Source of the DNA: Chara braunii
Taxonomy: Eukaryota; Streptophyta; Charophyceae; Charales; Characeae
Assembly: GCA_003427395.1 (NCBI GenBank)
Contig: BFEA01000119.1
Location: forward strand, 2,126,177-2,147,528
DNA length: 21,352 nt
Direction: 5' to 3'
Part shown: piece after piece, positions 1 to 8,544 of the stretch
How positions within the stretch are numbered: the first letter of the stretch is position 1
Layout: each line of letters opens with the position of its first letter
The notes under the pieces: model-generated
Seen by the model: the letters and a program-made list of their open reading frames with translations, nothing else
Databases searched by the model: none
What the model was told of the DNA's origin: nothing
Program-made: the position numbers and the translations under genes

Positions 1-2
1 GC

Positions 3-84
3 AGGTCACGGGTTCAACTCCAGGGAACTGTGCAGATACTGTACACAGGTAAGCTGAGGTCAAGGGATCGACCCCTGGGATCTG
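3..84 (+). repeat. Pair of 28-bp repeats resembling a tRNA T-arm / B box
   Basis: Positions 3-30 and 57-84 align over 28 bp with 22 identities and no gaps, at a 54-bp period. The first contains GGTTCAACTCC, which fits the RNA polymerase III B-box consensus; the second has GGATCGACCCC. No acceptor stem, D arm or anticodon arm is seen around them, so this is not called a tRNA gene. It could be a remnant of a tRNA-derived SINE or a low-order duplication inside an LTR. Confidence 0.45.
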
Positions 85-120
85 CATCGGCTACTGCCAA
101 AGGTGAAAACTGTTTCATTT

Positions 121-191
121 GTCTGTATTGCGACATTGATTGGGCTAGTCATTGGTATTCTAGCATTCTGCTGCGCTGTCTCGCACTACGT
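121..191 (+). repeat. LTR-tail remnant, same family as the Gypsy-B LTR end
   Basis: This stretch matches the last part of both Gypsy-B LTRs (4029-4100 and 9589-9660). They share the core ACATTGATTGG, then a TCATTGGTATT block and a CTGCGCTGT-like block, after which similarity is lost. It is read as a decayed, truncated copy of the same LTR 3' region in the plus orientation. It shows that this repeat family has at least three copies in the window. Confidence 0.6.
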
Positions 192-509
192 GGGCTTATA
201 TCTAAGTCTTCCGTTGCGCCAGAAGGCACCATTTTGTATGTATCAGGATGTACGTTGCTTGTTGAGATTTCACTAGCATTGCATCGTCCATTCAGTCCTT
301 CTCATCACATTGCGGATCCTTGGTTATCCTTATACATCGCCCAACTGGGCGTGTAACACATAGCTTTCCCGACAATCCCCTCTCCACCTGGGTCGCCTGC
401 TTGTCTTCGCCCTCCTCATTACACACTCCCTACGGCAGCTCACCCAGCATACCGCATGAATGTACCGCATAGGCAGAAGAGAAGCGCCAGATTAGCGCAT
501 CGTACCACT
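192..509. other. Unassigned sequence, probably leader of a reverse-strand LTR element
   Basis: No conserved coding frame is visible. Because a minus-strand primer-binding site ends at 510, the segment immediately left of it should be the 5' leader of the reverse-strand element that owns LTR-A. Short open frames are present, but none shows a recognisable domain. Confidence 0.35.
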
Positions 510-521
510 GCTCTGATACCA
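510..521 (-). other. Primer-binding site for initiator tRNA-Met (minus strand)
   Basis: Read on the minus strand these 12 bases are TGGTATCAGAGC, the standard plant LTR-retrotransposon primer-binding site complementary to the 3' end of initiator methionine tRNA. The match is complete. It lies three bases beyond the CA end of LTR-A, the expected spacing, and so fixes LTR-A as a 5' LTR in the minus orientation. Confidence 0.85.
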
Positions 522-524
522 AAT

Positions 525-1458
525 TGCAAGGAAAATGAGCAGTGGCGAATTCCAGAAGACCAAACAGCATCATACACATGAGACCAGATAGTCGAGAACT
601 CGAACCAAAAGCAGAATTGCACCACGGGGTCCACCAAAGAAGAGCACAACAGAAGCTCACAAGTGACGATGTGCCAATAGTCCCATCATCATCAACAATG
701 AACCAATGTCGAAATCCTATCTGGCGCTCGGCGCCCAGACTACGACTGGCAGATCCTATCTAGCCTATCTACAATGCCCCTGGTGACGTCAACAGCTCCC
801 CGAAGTATGAGCAGATCTCGGCCAATGCTGTTCGCCTCAAGCACCAGGTATGTCTCTCACATCACTCACAACCTCGATCCCCAACACATAGATGCCACAT
901 GCACCCAAGGACCACCATGCGCCCCATCCAGCATACAGCAGCGCAGCTCGGCTATGGCTGCCTTCCCATCCAGCTCGACCGTGAGTGCGTGAGCGCTGGC
1001 CAGCGTTAGCGCAGCAGCGCTTGCGCAGCATGCAGCCAATGCCCGAATGAGGAATGCATGGGCAGGCACTTTCCTAAATGGAAATTGCCTGCCTGCTGCG
1101 TGAAGCCTGGCTGCGTTGGGCCCCTGCCTAGAAGCTTCCGGTAGGCCCAGAGAGGTGCCCCAGTCCACACAAATCAGGCCCTGGGCCTCTGGTAGTTGCC
1201 CGTGTCCAACTGCCCTCGGCCTGTGTTCGTCCATGTTGTGTATCTCACCCAGGACCTGCCTCAGTTACATACGGAAAAAGGCAGCCTGGGCCTGGGCGCT
1301 TTCAACCAACTGGCGCTACGCAACTGCCTGAATTTGCCCTGTTGCGCGGTGACCCCAAAATAGGCCTGTTGGCCCTTGGTCGAGCCTGCGTTCACTTTGG
1401 GCGGCCGACTGTACAGAAAATAGGGCCCATAGGGCAGATCGAGGCCTTGAGCCTCGCA
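525..1458 (-). mobile_element. LTR-A: 5' LTR of a reverse-strand family-A Ty3/gypsy-type element
   Basis: On the minus strand the repeat begins TGCGAGGCTC at 1458 and ends CTTGCA at 525, followed by a primer-binding site. Alignment by eye with LTR-B (2801-3055 joined to 9706-10476) and LTR-C (10507-11576) shows shared landmarks: the start TGCGAGG; the block CAACCAACTGGCG (plus strand, near 1308); a near-palindromic GGCGCTCGGCGCC at 724; the ACCAGGTATG block near 846; and the terminal TTGCA. The copies are strongly diverged. The right end abuts the integrase of Gypsy-A at its first zinc-finger histidine, so this element appears to have inserted into that gene. Its other LTR and target duplication would lie left of the window. 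Confidence 0.7.
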
Positions 1459-2790
1459 TGATGCAACTGGTCATTTTGGCTATAAAAAGATGTCAGCTAA
1501 CCTAGTGCCGAGATTCTGGTGGCCCACTATGATGCAAGATGCCAAGGGGTACGTTGAAACCTGCCAGGTTTGCCAACGGGACAAACCTAGGACTCAGGCT
1601 CCACTTGGGCTTATCAAGCCTTTGCCGATTCCTGAAGGTCCTGGTCAAAGTGTGTCCATGGACTTCATGATACTCTTGTCACCAGCAGGAGTGGAAAGAG
1701 ACACATCTTCGTTATAGTAGACCGTTTCTCCAAGTTTGCAAGACTGATCGCTATGTCAGAGACCGCTAAAACTGACTCCATCATCAGGTTATTTATGGAT
1801 AACTGGGTACGGGACCCAAGTCCATTGTCATTGACAGGGATGTTCGCTTTACCAGCGAACTGTGGCAAAACACAGCCCAACAGATGGGTACCAGACTACA
1901 GATGACATCAGGGAATCACCCTGAGTCAAATGGTCAGGCGGAACAGATGAACCGAGTAGTACAGCACCTGCTCAGGCATTACATCAAGCCATGTCAGGAT
2001 GACTGGGACGAGAAATTGCCTCTCGTTGCCAGCCTGTATAACAATGCTATACATAGTACTACCGGCATGACTCCCAACCAACTGCATCTTGGTTGGAAGC
2101 GTAGAACCGCCTTAGATTTTCTGCTACCTGAGAGTCAACCCTCTGCAGCACCTGGCAGCATAGAGTTTGCTGTCAAGTATGAACAGATGCTGCAACAGGC
2201 TGTAGAGCACATTAAGAAAGCTCAAGATGCCATGGTGGCATCTCAGAACCAGCACAGACGGCCATCTCAGTTTCAGGTAGGAGAACGGGTCTGGGTTAAA
2301 TCTTTTGAACTGGGACAGGAATTGGGGATCTCTAGAAAGCTAATGCCACAGTATTTTGGTCCTTGGGAGGTCCTAGATATAGTGGGGGATCAGATAGACG
2401 GACCTTCCTATGTGATTCGCATCCCGCCTCACCTACACACACACCCAGTTTTTCACGCCTCAAAGCTGGCACCTTTTGCAGAAACTGCACAGTTTCCCTC
2501 CAGACGGTCAATGCTGCCCCCCAACTATGGATGGTGAAGTCGACATCGACGGAATCATGGAGCATCGAATGATGCCAGTGCCTGAACCGCCTGGCATAGG
2601 CCGTCCTCCCAAGCCAAGGATGCAATATCGTGTCAGATTCAGACACCATCTTGATCCCAGTGAAGATCAGTGGTTCACAAGAGAAGAACTCCAGCGAACA
2701 ACACCTCAAGTGATTGTAGGTTATGAAAGAGAACTCAAGGGAAAGATGCCTGCAGATTACAAGACTTCTCAGAGGACTATCGAAGTAAAT
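1457..2790 (+). pseudogene. Gypsy-A integrase with chromodomain-like C-terminus, 5'-truncated and frameshifted
   Basis: This is the end of a Ty3/gypsy pol: the integrase that would join element cDNA to the chromosome in the nucleus. An HHCC zinc finger opens it, with His at 1457 and 1472 (context TGHFGYKK) and CQVC near 1562. The catalytic core follows: first Asp in SMDFM (about 1661), second Asp in VIDRDVRF, Glu in NGQAEQMNR (about 1936). A PQYFGPWEVLD SH3-like segment, a PVFHASKL motif and a chromodomain-like tail ending near VGYERELKGKM complete it. Frame moves at least three times: near 1669 (frame 2 to 1), near 1808 (1 to 3) and at the C6 run near 2513 (3 to 1). Protease, RT and RNase H are absent because LTR-A abuts the first His. 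The last frame stays open through the polypurine tract into LTR-B up to 2949. Confidence 0.9.
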
Positions 2791-2800
2791 GAGGAGGGAA
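2791..2800 (+). other. Polypurine tract of Gypsy-A
   Basis: The ten-base purine run GAGGAGGGAA sits directly before the TG start of LTR-B at 2801. This is the place and composition expected for the primer of plus-strand DNA synthesis, and it confirms LTR-B as the 3' LTR of the integrase fragment to its left. Confidence 0.75.
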
Positions 2801-3055
2801 TGCGAGGATCTGGGTCCTCGGCAGGCCTGAGGGGCCCTGATACAGATGTGACCGCCGTAAGTGAAGGCTGGCCTAACAAATCCCGAAAGGCCCATTGCTG
2901 TCAGTTTTGTATTTGGGGTCCAGGCAGTTGTGACGTGCCAGTTGGTTGAGGGAACACAGGCCCAAGCAGCAAAGATTTTCCACGGCCTTCCAGGCTTTCC
3001 TGAAATGCAGGCCCTGGGCAAGAATCGCAGCATCGTACACAGACAGTTGGGAGGC
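2801..3055 (+). mobile_element. LTR-B, first part: 3' LTR of Gypsy-A, interrupted by Gypsy-B
   Basis: It begins TGCGAGGATC immediately after a polypurine tract. Its reverse complement aligns with LTR-A (about 1240-1458) and LTR-C (about 11400-11576): shared CAACCAACTGGC block, CCTTCACTT followed by a GGCGG-like block, and the terminal TCCTCGCA. It stops abruptly at 3055, where the Gypsy-B 5' LTR begins. Similarity to the other two copies resumes at 9706, so one LTR has been split by a later insertion. The reconstructed length is about 1.02 kb. Confidence 0.75.
3051..3055 (+). repeat. Left target-site duplication of Gypsy-B
   Basis: GAGGC lies directly before the TGTGGCA start of the 5' LTR. 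GAGGT follows the CGACA end of the 3' LTR at 9706-9710. Four of five bases match, and the difference is a C/T transition. Five base pairs is the usual duplication length for Ty3/gypsy integrases. Confidence 0.7.
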
Positions 3056-3322
3056 TGTGGCATACTGCGCAGCCACACGGGCCTGCAGGGCCCGGCCAGA
3101 CGAAAAAGTAAGGGCCCTCCAGGCCCTGTGTCGTTTCAGCCTAAAAGCCTGAAAAGGAGGGCCATTTTCAGGCCCTCATAGAGTCGACCTGTCCTGAAAT
3201 TTAGGCGCCAGACCAGGGTTAAGCGCAGGCCATTTTTAGGCCCGTTTCAAGACAACCTTTGTTTGAACTTCAATGCCGGGGTCTGGCACGATTCGCGGCA
3301 TGGGCAAGAGCAGCCTCCCAGC

Positions 3323-3350
3323 CGGACCAGCACTATATAGTACTGGTCCG
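3323..3350 (+). promoter_or_regulatory. LTR core promoter: TATA box at the centre of a 28-bp palindrome
   Basis: The 28 bp read outward from TATA as CGGACCAG...CTGGTCCG, with 13 of 14 positions paired between the two arms; the one mismatch is C against A at arm position 9. TATATAG lies in the middle. The same palindrome with the same mismatch is present in the 3' LTR at 9177-9204. The position inside the LTR fits the U3 core promoter that would drive the genomic transcript. The palindrome may bind a dimeric factor; that is inference. Confidence 0.65.
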
Positions 3351-3608
3351 CCCTGCAGGCTGCAGGCAGTTCATGGGCACTTCACGTGCAGTTCAGGAGG
3401 CAGTCTTCAGGATTCGGGCGCAACACTCTGCAGGAGCGCTGCAGTAGTAGTAGTTAGCGCTAGAGTAGTCTTCAGCACTGGGTGCTGTTAGGAGCTTAGA
3501 GTAGCGTTGGGAGAGAGAGAGACGGGCGGAGGCCAGGGAGACTTACCTGTGGCGCCATAGCTCCAGCTTCGTCTTCGATGTACCTGCAACAAGGCGCTAC
3601 CTTCAGAG

Positions 3609-3705
3609 GTCAGTACTTGGTACAAGAGAGAGAGAGAGAGAGTTCTTCTTCCTCCTCTAGTCCACTATCTCTCCCTCACGCTCTCGCTACCTGACTTCTC
3701 AACAG
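3609..3705 (+). other. Candidate LTR/5'-UTR intron
   Basis: The donor-side context is CAGAG|GTCAGT. The acceptor side is a pyrimidine-rich stretch with CTGAC 11-15 bases before CAACAG|CT. The homologous 3' LTR segment (9470-9570) has the stronger donor AAG|GTAAGT and the same acceptor. Both would give an intron of about 100 bp downstream of the TATA box. This is a sequence-based suggestion only; no transcript evidence is available. Confidence 0.35.
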
Positions 3706-3713
3706 CTACAGAC

Positions 3714-3716
<3 letters not shown>

Positions 3717-3786
<70 letters not shown>
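3717..3786 (+). repeat. (GA)35 microsatellite
   Basis: Seventy bases of uninterrupted GA. It occurs only in the 5' LTR; the corresponding point of the 3' LTR (about 9580) passes straight from CTACAGACTA into TGTTTGGTCTG. It is polymorphism-prone and may be collapsed or mis-sized in an assembly. Confidence 0.97.
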
Positions 3787-3793
<7 letters not shown>

Positions 3794-3952
3794 CTTCGGG
3801 ATTTGACGACATTTGGATTCAGACTCGACATTGGGATCGGGACATTGGACGAGCAATTATTTGGGACCTATATCGAAGACTTGGTGTTGACGACATTCCC
3901 ATCTTCCTCCTCTTCTTTGTTTGATCCCCCTCCTCCTCGTCTGTGTATGGTT

Positions 3953-3990
3953 GGGACTGGCGCATTTCTTCCTGTGTGAGCGCCAGCCCC
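3953..3990 (+). repeat. Inverted repeat (11-nt arms, 16-nt loop) in the 5' LTR-specific segment
   Basis: GGGACTGGCGC at 3953-3963 pairs with GCGCCAGCCCC at 3980-3990, ten of eleven positions complementary. No T-run follows, so it is not a terminator of bacterial type. It is found only in the roughly 305 bp that distinguish the two LTRs. Function unknown. Confidence 0.55.
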
Positions 3991-4149
3991 CTTCACACCT
4001 TGCGATGATGATGATGATGTACGTTTGGTCTGCATTGCGACATTGATTGGTCTGATCATTGGTATTTTAACCTTCCGCTGTGCTATCCTGTACTATGTGA
4101 GAGGGGTCGGTTCTTGTTCTGGTCTGTACCATTACGGTATGCGACAGTT

Positions 4150-4161
4150 TGTTATCGGAGC
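4150..4161 (+). other. Degenerate primer-binding site of Gypsy-B
   Basis: TGTTATCGGAGC matches ten of twelve positions of the initiator tRNA-Met site TGGTATCAGAGC, the site present without mismatch at 510-521 on the other strand. It starts four bases after the CA end of the 5' LTR, the expected position for the minus-strand DNA primer. The two substitutions are probably decay. Confidence 0.75.
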
Positions 4162-4223
4162 GGACCTCTCAATCAGAGGATCCGCCCAATCAAGGATCCA
4201 GCTTGCTTGATCGACTGATTGTG

Positions 4224-4224
<1 letters not shown>

Positions 4225-4256
<32 letters not shown>
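4225..4256 (+). repeat. (GATT)8 microsatellite
   Basis: Eight uninterrupted GATT units. Units broken by single changes continue on both sides (from 4217 and to about 4264). Confidence 0.97.
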
Positions 4257-4264
<8 letters not shown>

Positions 4265-4722
4265 ATTAGTGAATCAAGTAGGGCTTCATCAAATCTCTGC
4301 AATTTTTTTTTTCTTTTTCGCAACTTTGGATATTAGCATTGCATTTTTCCGTAGATACTCTGGGCATATTAGGTGAACTAGGGAGGTTGTCATATTCTCG
4401 GAAACTGGATCTATCCTTCTCTGAAAGTGGAACCTGCATTCTATTTCGCGCAAATTTTCTTTTTCAAGATCGCAATTTTTTGAAAGCCAAAACTTTGCGA
4501 AACCTTGCCTAGATCTTCATAGCACCCCTCCGTAATGCCTCACTAATAGCTGATCGACGTATGTTATAAAAAAAAAAAAGGTGGGGAGGAAGGATCCTCT
4601 TCTTTTATTTTTTTATTATTGTTTGATTCTGTTGATTAGGACCGGGAATGGAAAGTGCAGTTTGGTTACCTTCCTGCGTTTCCCTCCCACCCAGCACTTT
4701 GTTTGCATTCCCGGTTTGGTAA

Positions 4723-4844
4723 GTGCCACGTCAGCAGTGCCACATCAGCAGTGCCAGTGCCATGTCAGCAGTGTCGGTGCCACGTCAGCAATAGTGCCAT
4801 GTCAACAGTGCCACGACAGCAGCAGTACCAACGTCAGCAGTGCC
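4723..4844 (+). repeat. Degenerate minisatellite upstream of gag
   Basis: About eight units of the form GTGCCACGTCAGCA, with internal variation (CACATCAGCA, CCATGTCAGCA, CCACGACAGCA) and some shortened units. In the gag frame it is interrupted by TAG at 4792, so it is probably leader, not coding. It ends only a few bases before the first gag-like residues. Confidence 0.8.
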
Positions 4845-4851
4845 CCGCCAT

Positions 4852-6429
4852 CATGACGGTGTGGGCAACGAGTCCATTGCCGAGTACCGATAGCGGTTCC
4901 AAGCTCAGCTTGCACTGATCGAGGCTGAGGAACAGCACCAGGCGGCAGCCGAGGCTGCCCGCCTACAGGCTGAAGCGGAAGCAGCAGCTGAAAAGCAGCG
5001 GCTTCAGGCCGCAGCTGACGCAGATACCCAGGCCCGCCGCAAGGAGGCCCAGGATCTGTTGCAGCGGCACGAAGCCACCACCGCCGACAGGCGCAAGTTC
5101 TGGCATTTTGAACCATCCGAGGGCCACGACAACGCAACACCAGAAGAGCAGCACAAGTAGTTCCTCTCCAAACTCGTGACCTGGTTGGTTTACACTTGTA
5201 ACCACCTGCAGTCCGAGTTAGGGAAACAACACAAGGAACTGGAGAATCTCCGACAGGCAGTGCAGAACCACAAGGATTTGCGCGAGGATGCTACACGGGC
5301 ACTTCATACCCTTGTACAGGACTTGGAGCAAGCAGCACCAAAACCAGATGCTGGCGAACCCAGCAGTGCAGCCTCTACCCGCCAGTTGCAGCAACGGATT
5401 GACCATGTACTCGCAATGCTCGGCGACATCAACACTTTCGTCGCACCAGCAACCATCAGCAAGCAGCTCAGGCAACTACACCAGCCGCCCGACAACGATG
5501 GCAGCACAAGTGCATCGCGGCCGTACAAGATGCCGACGTTCTGGATCGAGAAGTTTGACGACTATACGCATCAGGACCCAGTTGTTTGGTGGCAAGGTTT
5601 TACAACGGAGATTGGGATTCATGACCTTCCCAAGCACTTGTACATCTCGGCGCTGTTCCTTAACGTCAAGGGCGGATGCCAAATCTGGCTCAGCAGCATG
5701 GCAACCATCCACGGCGTCCAGGTCTCCGACCTGCACAAGAAGATCTCATGGGACGAGATGACAGGGGAATGGAAGAAGCGGTTCATTGTTGACGATGCCC
5801 CGGTGCTCACCATTAAGCGCCTCTTCAATATGACTCAAGGCAACACACCGACATGCGATTGGCTCACGGAATGGCAAAAGATCGTGGCAACACCTGATCT
5901 CGACTTGCCATTCCCGCATCTGCGTCGGGAGTTCTACAACCGATCGTGTGCCGCCTTGAGCCTCGCACTTGGTGATCGTGAACAGTACACGACCTTCGTC
6001 GAAATCATCGACAAGGCGCATGAGATCATCAAGACCAACAGGGCTGCTGCACACGAGAGGTTAGCATGGCAGCCAACCCATGTGGAGAAACGAAAATTTG
6101 GTCCACGTCCGCAGCCCGTGGCTGCAGTCCAACCGGACAATGTGGAAGACCCGACAGCCACCCCAGCATCACGTGAGGGAGATCAGGTGGCCGCTGTCCA
6201 GCCTCGAAGCAACAACAACTCTTGTGGAAAAGGGAAGGCGAAAACGGCATCGCCAGCTAGAAACGGACAGCCAGTACCATGGGTCAAGTTTAACTTGACT
6301 GAGGCCGAATATAAGTACCGCAGTCGATACAGCTGCTGCTATCGGTGTAACAGCAGCAAGCACAAAACCTCCCAATGCCAAGATCAAGGCAAGGAGGATG
6401 TTCGACCTCGAATCAACTCGGGAAACTGA
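4852..6429 (+). pseudogene. Gypsy-B gag (capsid and nucleocapsid), two premature stops
   Basis: Gag would form the cytoplasmic particle that packages element RNA. Frame 1 begins with an Ala/Gln/Glu-rich helical segment (4909-5157), then from 5176 a 417-codon open stretch. That stretch contains a coiled-coil-like N-terminal part, a capsid region (VVWWQGFTTEIGIHDLP at about 5581, the EWKKRF and LRREFYNRS motifs) typical of plant retrotransposon gag, and a CCHC knuckle at 6337-6378 with C-x2-C-x4-H-x4-C spacing. Two in-frame TAG codons (4891 and 5158) divide the N-terminal part; both follow a pattern in which CAG would preserve the flanking reading, so C-to-T decay is likely. No ATG is in this frame before the first stop; an ATG at 4853 is in another frame. 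The original start is unresolved. Confidence 0.88.
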
Positions 6430-7110
6430 GCTGCGCGGGAGGTGAGGCGAGTCCACCTCTCACTCCGCCAGATCCGTCCGCCTTGCGAGCGGCCTCCTAC
6501 ACATCCGGGGAGAATACGGATGTCGCAAGTCCTCGGTTCACTTACGAGGATTATGCTGTCCACTTGGTCCCACCGTTGGACCAGCCACTCCACGTGCAAC
6601 AATCCACCGCATGCGCGGTTTCATCACCATCGGCAATCGTTTCGGCAGCTTTGCCGCCAACTATCGCCGGGGATTTGATGTCATGGTCAAGACTTGAAGA
6701 ACTCGCCCCGTTGACGTTCGTGGACTTCCAATGGATGCCCGCGTTCAAGATGCGATATGGGCATTTCGAAAGGCTGGTTATGCCTTTTTGCCTTACGAAT
6801 GCCCCGTCCACGTTCCAAGTGGCTATGACGACGGATTTCCGACATATGCTGGACAGATTCGTACTCATCTACCTCGACGATATCTTGGTGTACAGCCGGA
6901 GTTGGGACGAGCATGTGGAGCACCTGCGCACCGTTTTGGAACGGCTACGACAAGCCAAGTACAAAGCCAACCGCGACAAATGCGAATTTGCACGGCAAGA
7001 GCTCGAGTACTTGGGCCATTTTGTGACGCCGCAAGGCATCCGTCCGCTCACGGACAAGATCGAGGCCATCCAAGTATGGCCTGAGCCCACCAACTCCACG
7101 GAAGTTCGCT
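6375..7110 (+). pseudogene. Gypsy-B pol: reverse transcriptase fragment, protease deleted
   Basis: The frame is -1 relative to gag and overlaps its last 55 bases, so a ribosomal frameshift was probably used originally. A low-complexity linker (6375-6725) reaches DFQWMP and is followed at once by AFKMRYGHFERLVMPF. The aspartic protease and the N-terminal RT motifs, including the first catalytic Asp, are therefore missing at a deletion near 6738. What remains is the RT block with LTNAPSTFQ, the catalytic YLDD box (6870-6881) and the thumb motif EYLGHFVTPQGIRPL. The frame then breaks near 7107 at a second deletion that removed the RT-RNase H connection. It cannot encode an active polymerase. Confidence 0.9.
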
Positions 7111-8197
7111 GCTCGTGTTCGTGATGGCTCGCAAGCGATGGCGGCACTTACTCCTTGGGCGTCGCAGGTTCACATGGGTCACGAATAACAACCCGTTGAC
7201 CTACTACAAGGTGCAAGATACTGCGAGCAGCACTATTGGATGATGGATGTACTTCATCGACCAATTTGACTTCACACCGAAACATCTCGCCGGCCTCTCC
7301 AATCGCGCAGCAGATGCACTCTCGCGAAGACCCAATCTTTGCGCTATGACACATGATGCCTTCGCATTGGACGAGGAACTCCAGCGGCATTTCATTCGGG
7401 GCTACCAGTCCCATCCGGATTTCGCCACGCTATATGGGCAGCTATCTTCGGATCACCCGCCGGCCAACAATTATCGCATCGCCGACGGGTACTTGCTTCT
7501 CCTCTCGTGAGGCAAGGACTTACTCTTCGTCCCATGAGACCGTCGTCTTTGGACTCGCCTTCTCGGCGAGTACCACGACTCGCGACTCGCCGGTCATTTC
7601 CTAGTCAATCGGACTATTGCACGACTTCGGCAATGATTCCGGTGGCCCGACGTCATCACCGATGTCACTCAGTGTTGCGACTTTTGCGAAGTTTCCCGAC
7701 GAAGCAAGCCCCACAACTGCAATCCCTACGGCGAGTTGCGCCCGTTGCCTATCCCGCGGGAACCCGGCCTCTCCATTGCTATGGACGTCACCGGCGCATT
7801 TCCTCGTGATCGCCTCGGGCACGACAGCATCCTCACGGTCGTTGACCGATTGAGTAAATTCGCGCGATTTCTCCCTTGCAAGTATTACGCCACGGCTCTC
7901 GATCTTGGGCGCCTCTTGCACACCGGCTGGATTTGCAGCCACGACGTACCGGAAGACATCGTTAGCGACCGCGGCACTCGGTTCATGTCGGCATTTTGGA
8001 CTTCTCTCGTGCAGTAGTCCGATACCAAAATGAACTCGAGTTCGGCTGGGCATCCACAAACGGACGGGCAAACGGAGCGGGCACATCAAACCGCTCAAAT
8101 GATGATTCGTACACTCATCCGTCCGGACCAGAAGGATTGGGTTGACCGCCTCCCTGACATCGAGTTCGCCTACAACACTTGGTTGCATCCGGCGATC
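7111..8197 (+). pseudogene. Gypsy-B pol: RNase H end and integrase
   Basis: One frame (frame 2) covers the whole segment but is interrupted by stops at 7223, 7508, 7535, 7634 and 8015. It starts inside RNase H (KRWRHLLLG), passes TWVTNNNPLTYY and the connection motif HLAGLSNRAADALSRR (about 7280), then the integrase HHCC finger (YHDSRLAGHF near 7571 and CDFC near 7679). The catalytic core has Asp in MDVTG (about 7781), Asp in VSDRGTRF (about 7967) and Glu in DGQTERAH (about 8066). All three catalytic acids are still encoded. Four stops are TGA at positions where relatives carry Arg, as expected from CGA-to-TGA change. The plus-strand reading ends at an inversion breakpoint near 8198. Confidence 0.92.
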
Positions 8198-8544
8198 GAC
8201 ATGAGGACAAATGTCGATCACAAAGGATGCGCCGTCGGGCTCGTCGCACGCGGCTGATCGAACGGTCCATGGTCCAAACCACTTGGGGAGTAGCTTGCAC
8301 GAAACATCCTGCTCGAGCGCAAACTCTTCCGCGGGGACCCAAACCAGGTCGCCGGCGCGGATAGGACATGGTATGCGACGCCGATTGGCTTGCTGCTGCA
8401 TGCGGACTTGAGCCTTTTGCATGTTGATGAGGGCTTTAGCCAACAAGTCTCGGTACTTCTGAACGGAGGAGGGAGAGCAAGGGGCGTCAATGTCGGCAGT
8501 CCGTGGGAGGAGGAGGTCAGCGAGGATACGGCCTTTCTGACCAC
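8198..8544 (-). pseudogene. Inverted segment of the Gypsy-B integrase C-terminal region
   Basis: On the minus strand this 347-bp piece encodes a typical Ty3/gypsy integrase C-terminal region: a helical NMQKAQVRMQQQANRRR segment, then GDLVWVPAEEFALEQDVS, LLPKWFGPWTV and FVIDICPH. This is exactly the part missing between the plus-strand core (ending HPAID at 8198) and the plus-strand PVFHASKL-type motif that resumes at 8550. It has therefore been flipped in place. The inverted piece is open on the minus strand. An 11-codon-level comparison with the intact order in Gypsy-A (FGPWEVLD then HPVFHASKL) supports this. Confidence 0.88.

Larger units (their letters stand above)
3056..4146 (+). repeat. 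5' LTR of Gypsy-B (1091 bp)
   Basis: Direct repeat of 8912-9705 with the same TG and CA ends. It carries a core promoter (TATA palindrome at 3323-3350), a possible intron at 3609-3705, and about 305 bp absent from the 3' LTR (3717-4021), which includes a 70-bp GA microsatellite. Compared with the 3' LTR it lacks eight bases near 3534, which removes half of a palindrome. The end at 4146 is fixed by loss of similarity one base later and by the primer site at 4150. Confidence 0.9.
4162..4851 (+). other. Gypsy-B leader between primer site and gag
   Basis: About 690 bp without a supported gene. It holds (GATT)8 at 4225-4256, T-rich stretches near 4302-4320, an A12 run at 4568-4579, and a degenerate 14-15 bp tandem repeat at 4723-4844. 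Untranslated leaders of this length occur in large Ty3/gypsy elements, where packaging signals lie. No specific signal is recognised here. Confidence 0.6.

Noticed and set aside
3-84. tRNA gene
   Set aside because: Only T-arm-like segments are seen; no acceptor, D or anticodon arms can be placed.
1481-1489. TATAAAAAG resembling a TATA box
   Set aside because: It lies in frame inside the integrase zinc finger (GHFGYKK) between the second His and the CQVC motif, so it is coding sequence.
2332-3078. Long minus-strand open frame (248 codons) over the Gypsy-A tail and LTR-B
   Set aside because: It is antisense to the integrase C-terminus and crosses the polypurine tract, LTR start and Gypsy-B boundary. 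No domain is recognisable.
4225-4256. Regular short repeats that might suggest an array such as CRISPR
   Set aside because: It is a 4-bp microsatellite without spacers, in a eukaryotic retrotransposon leader.
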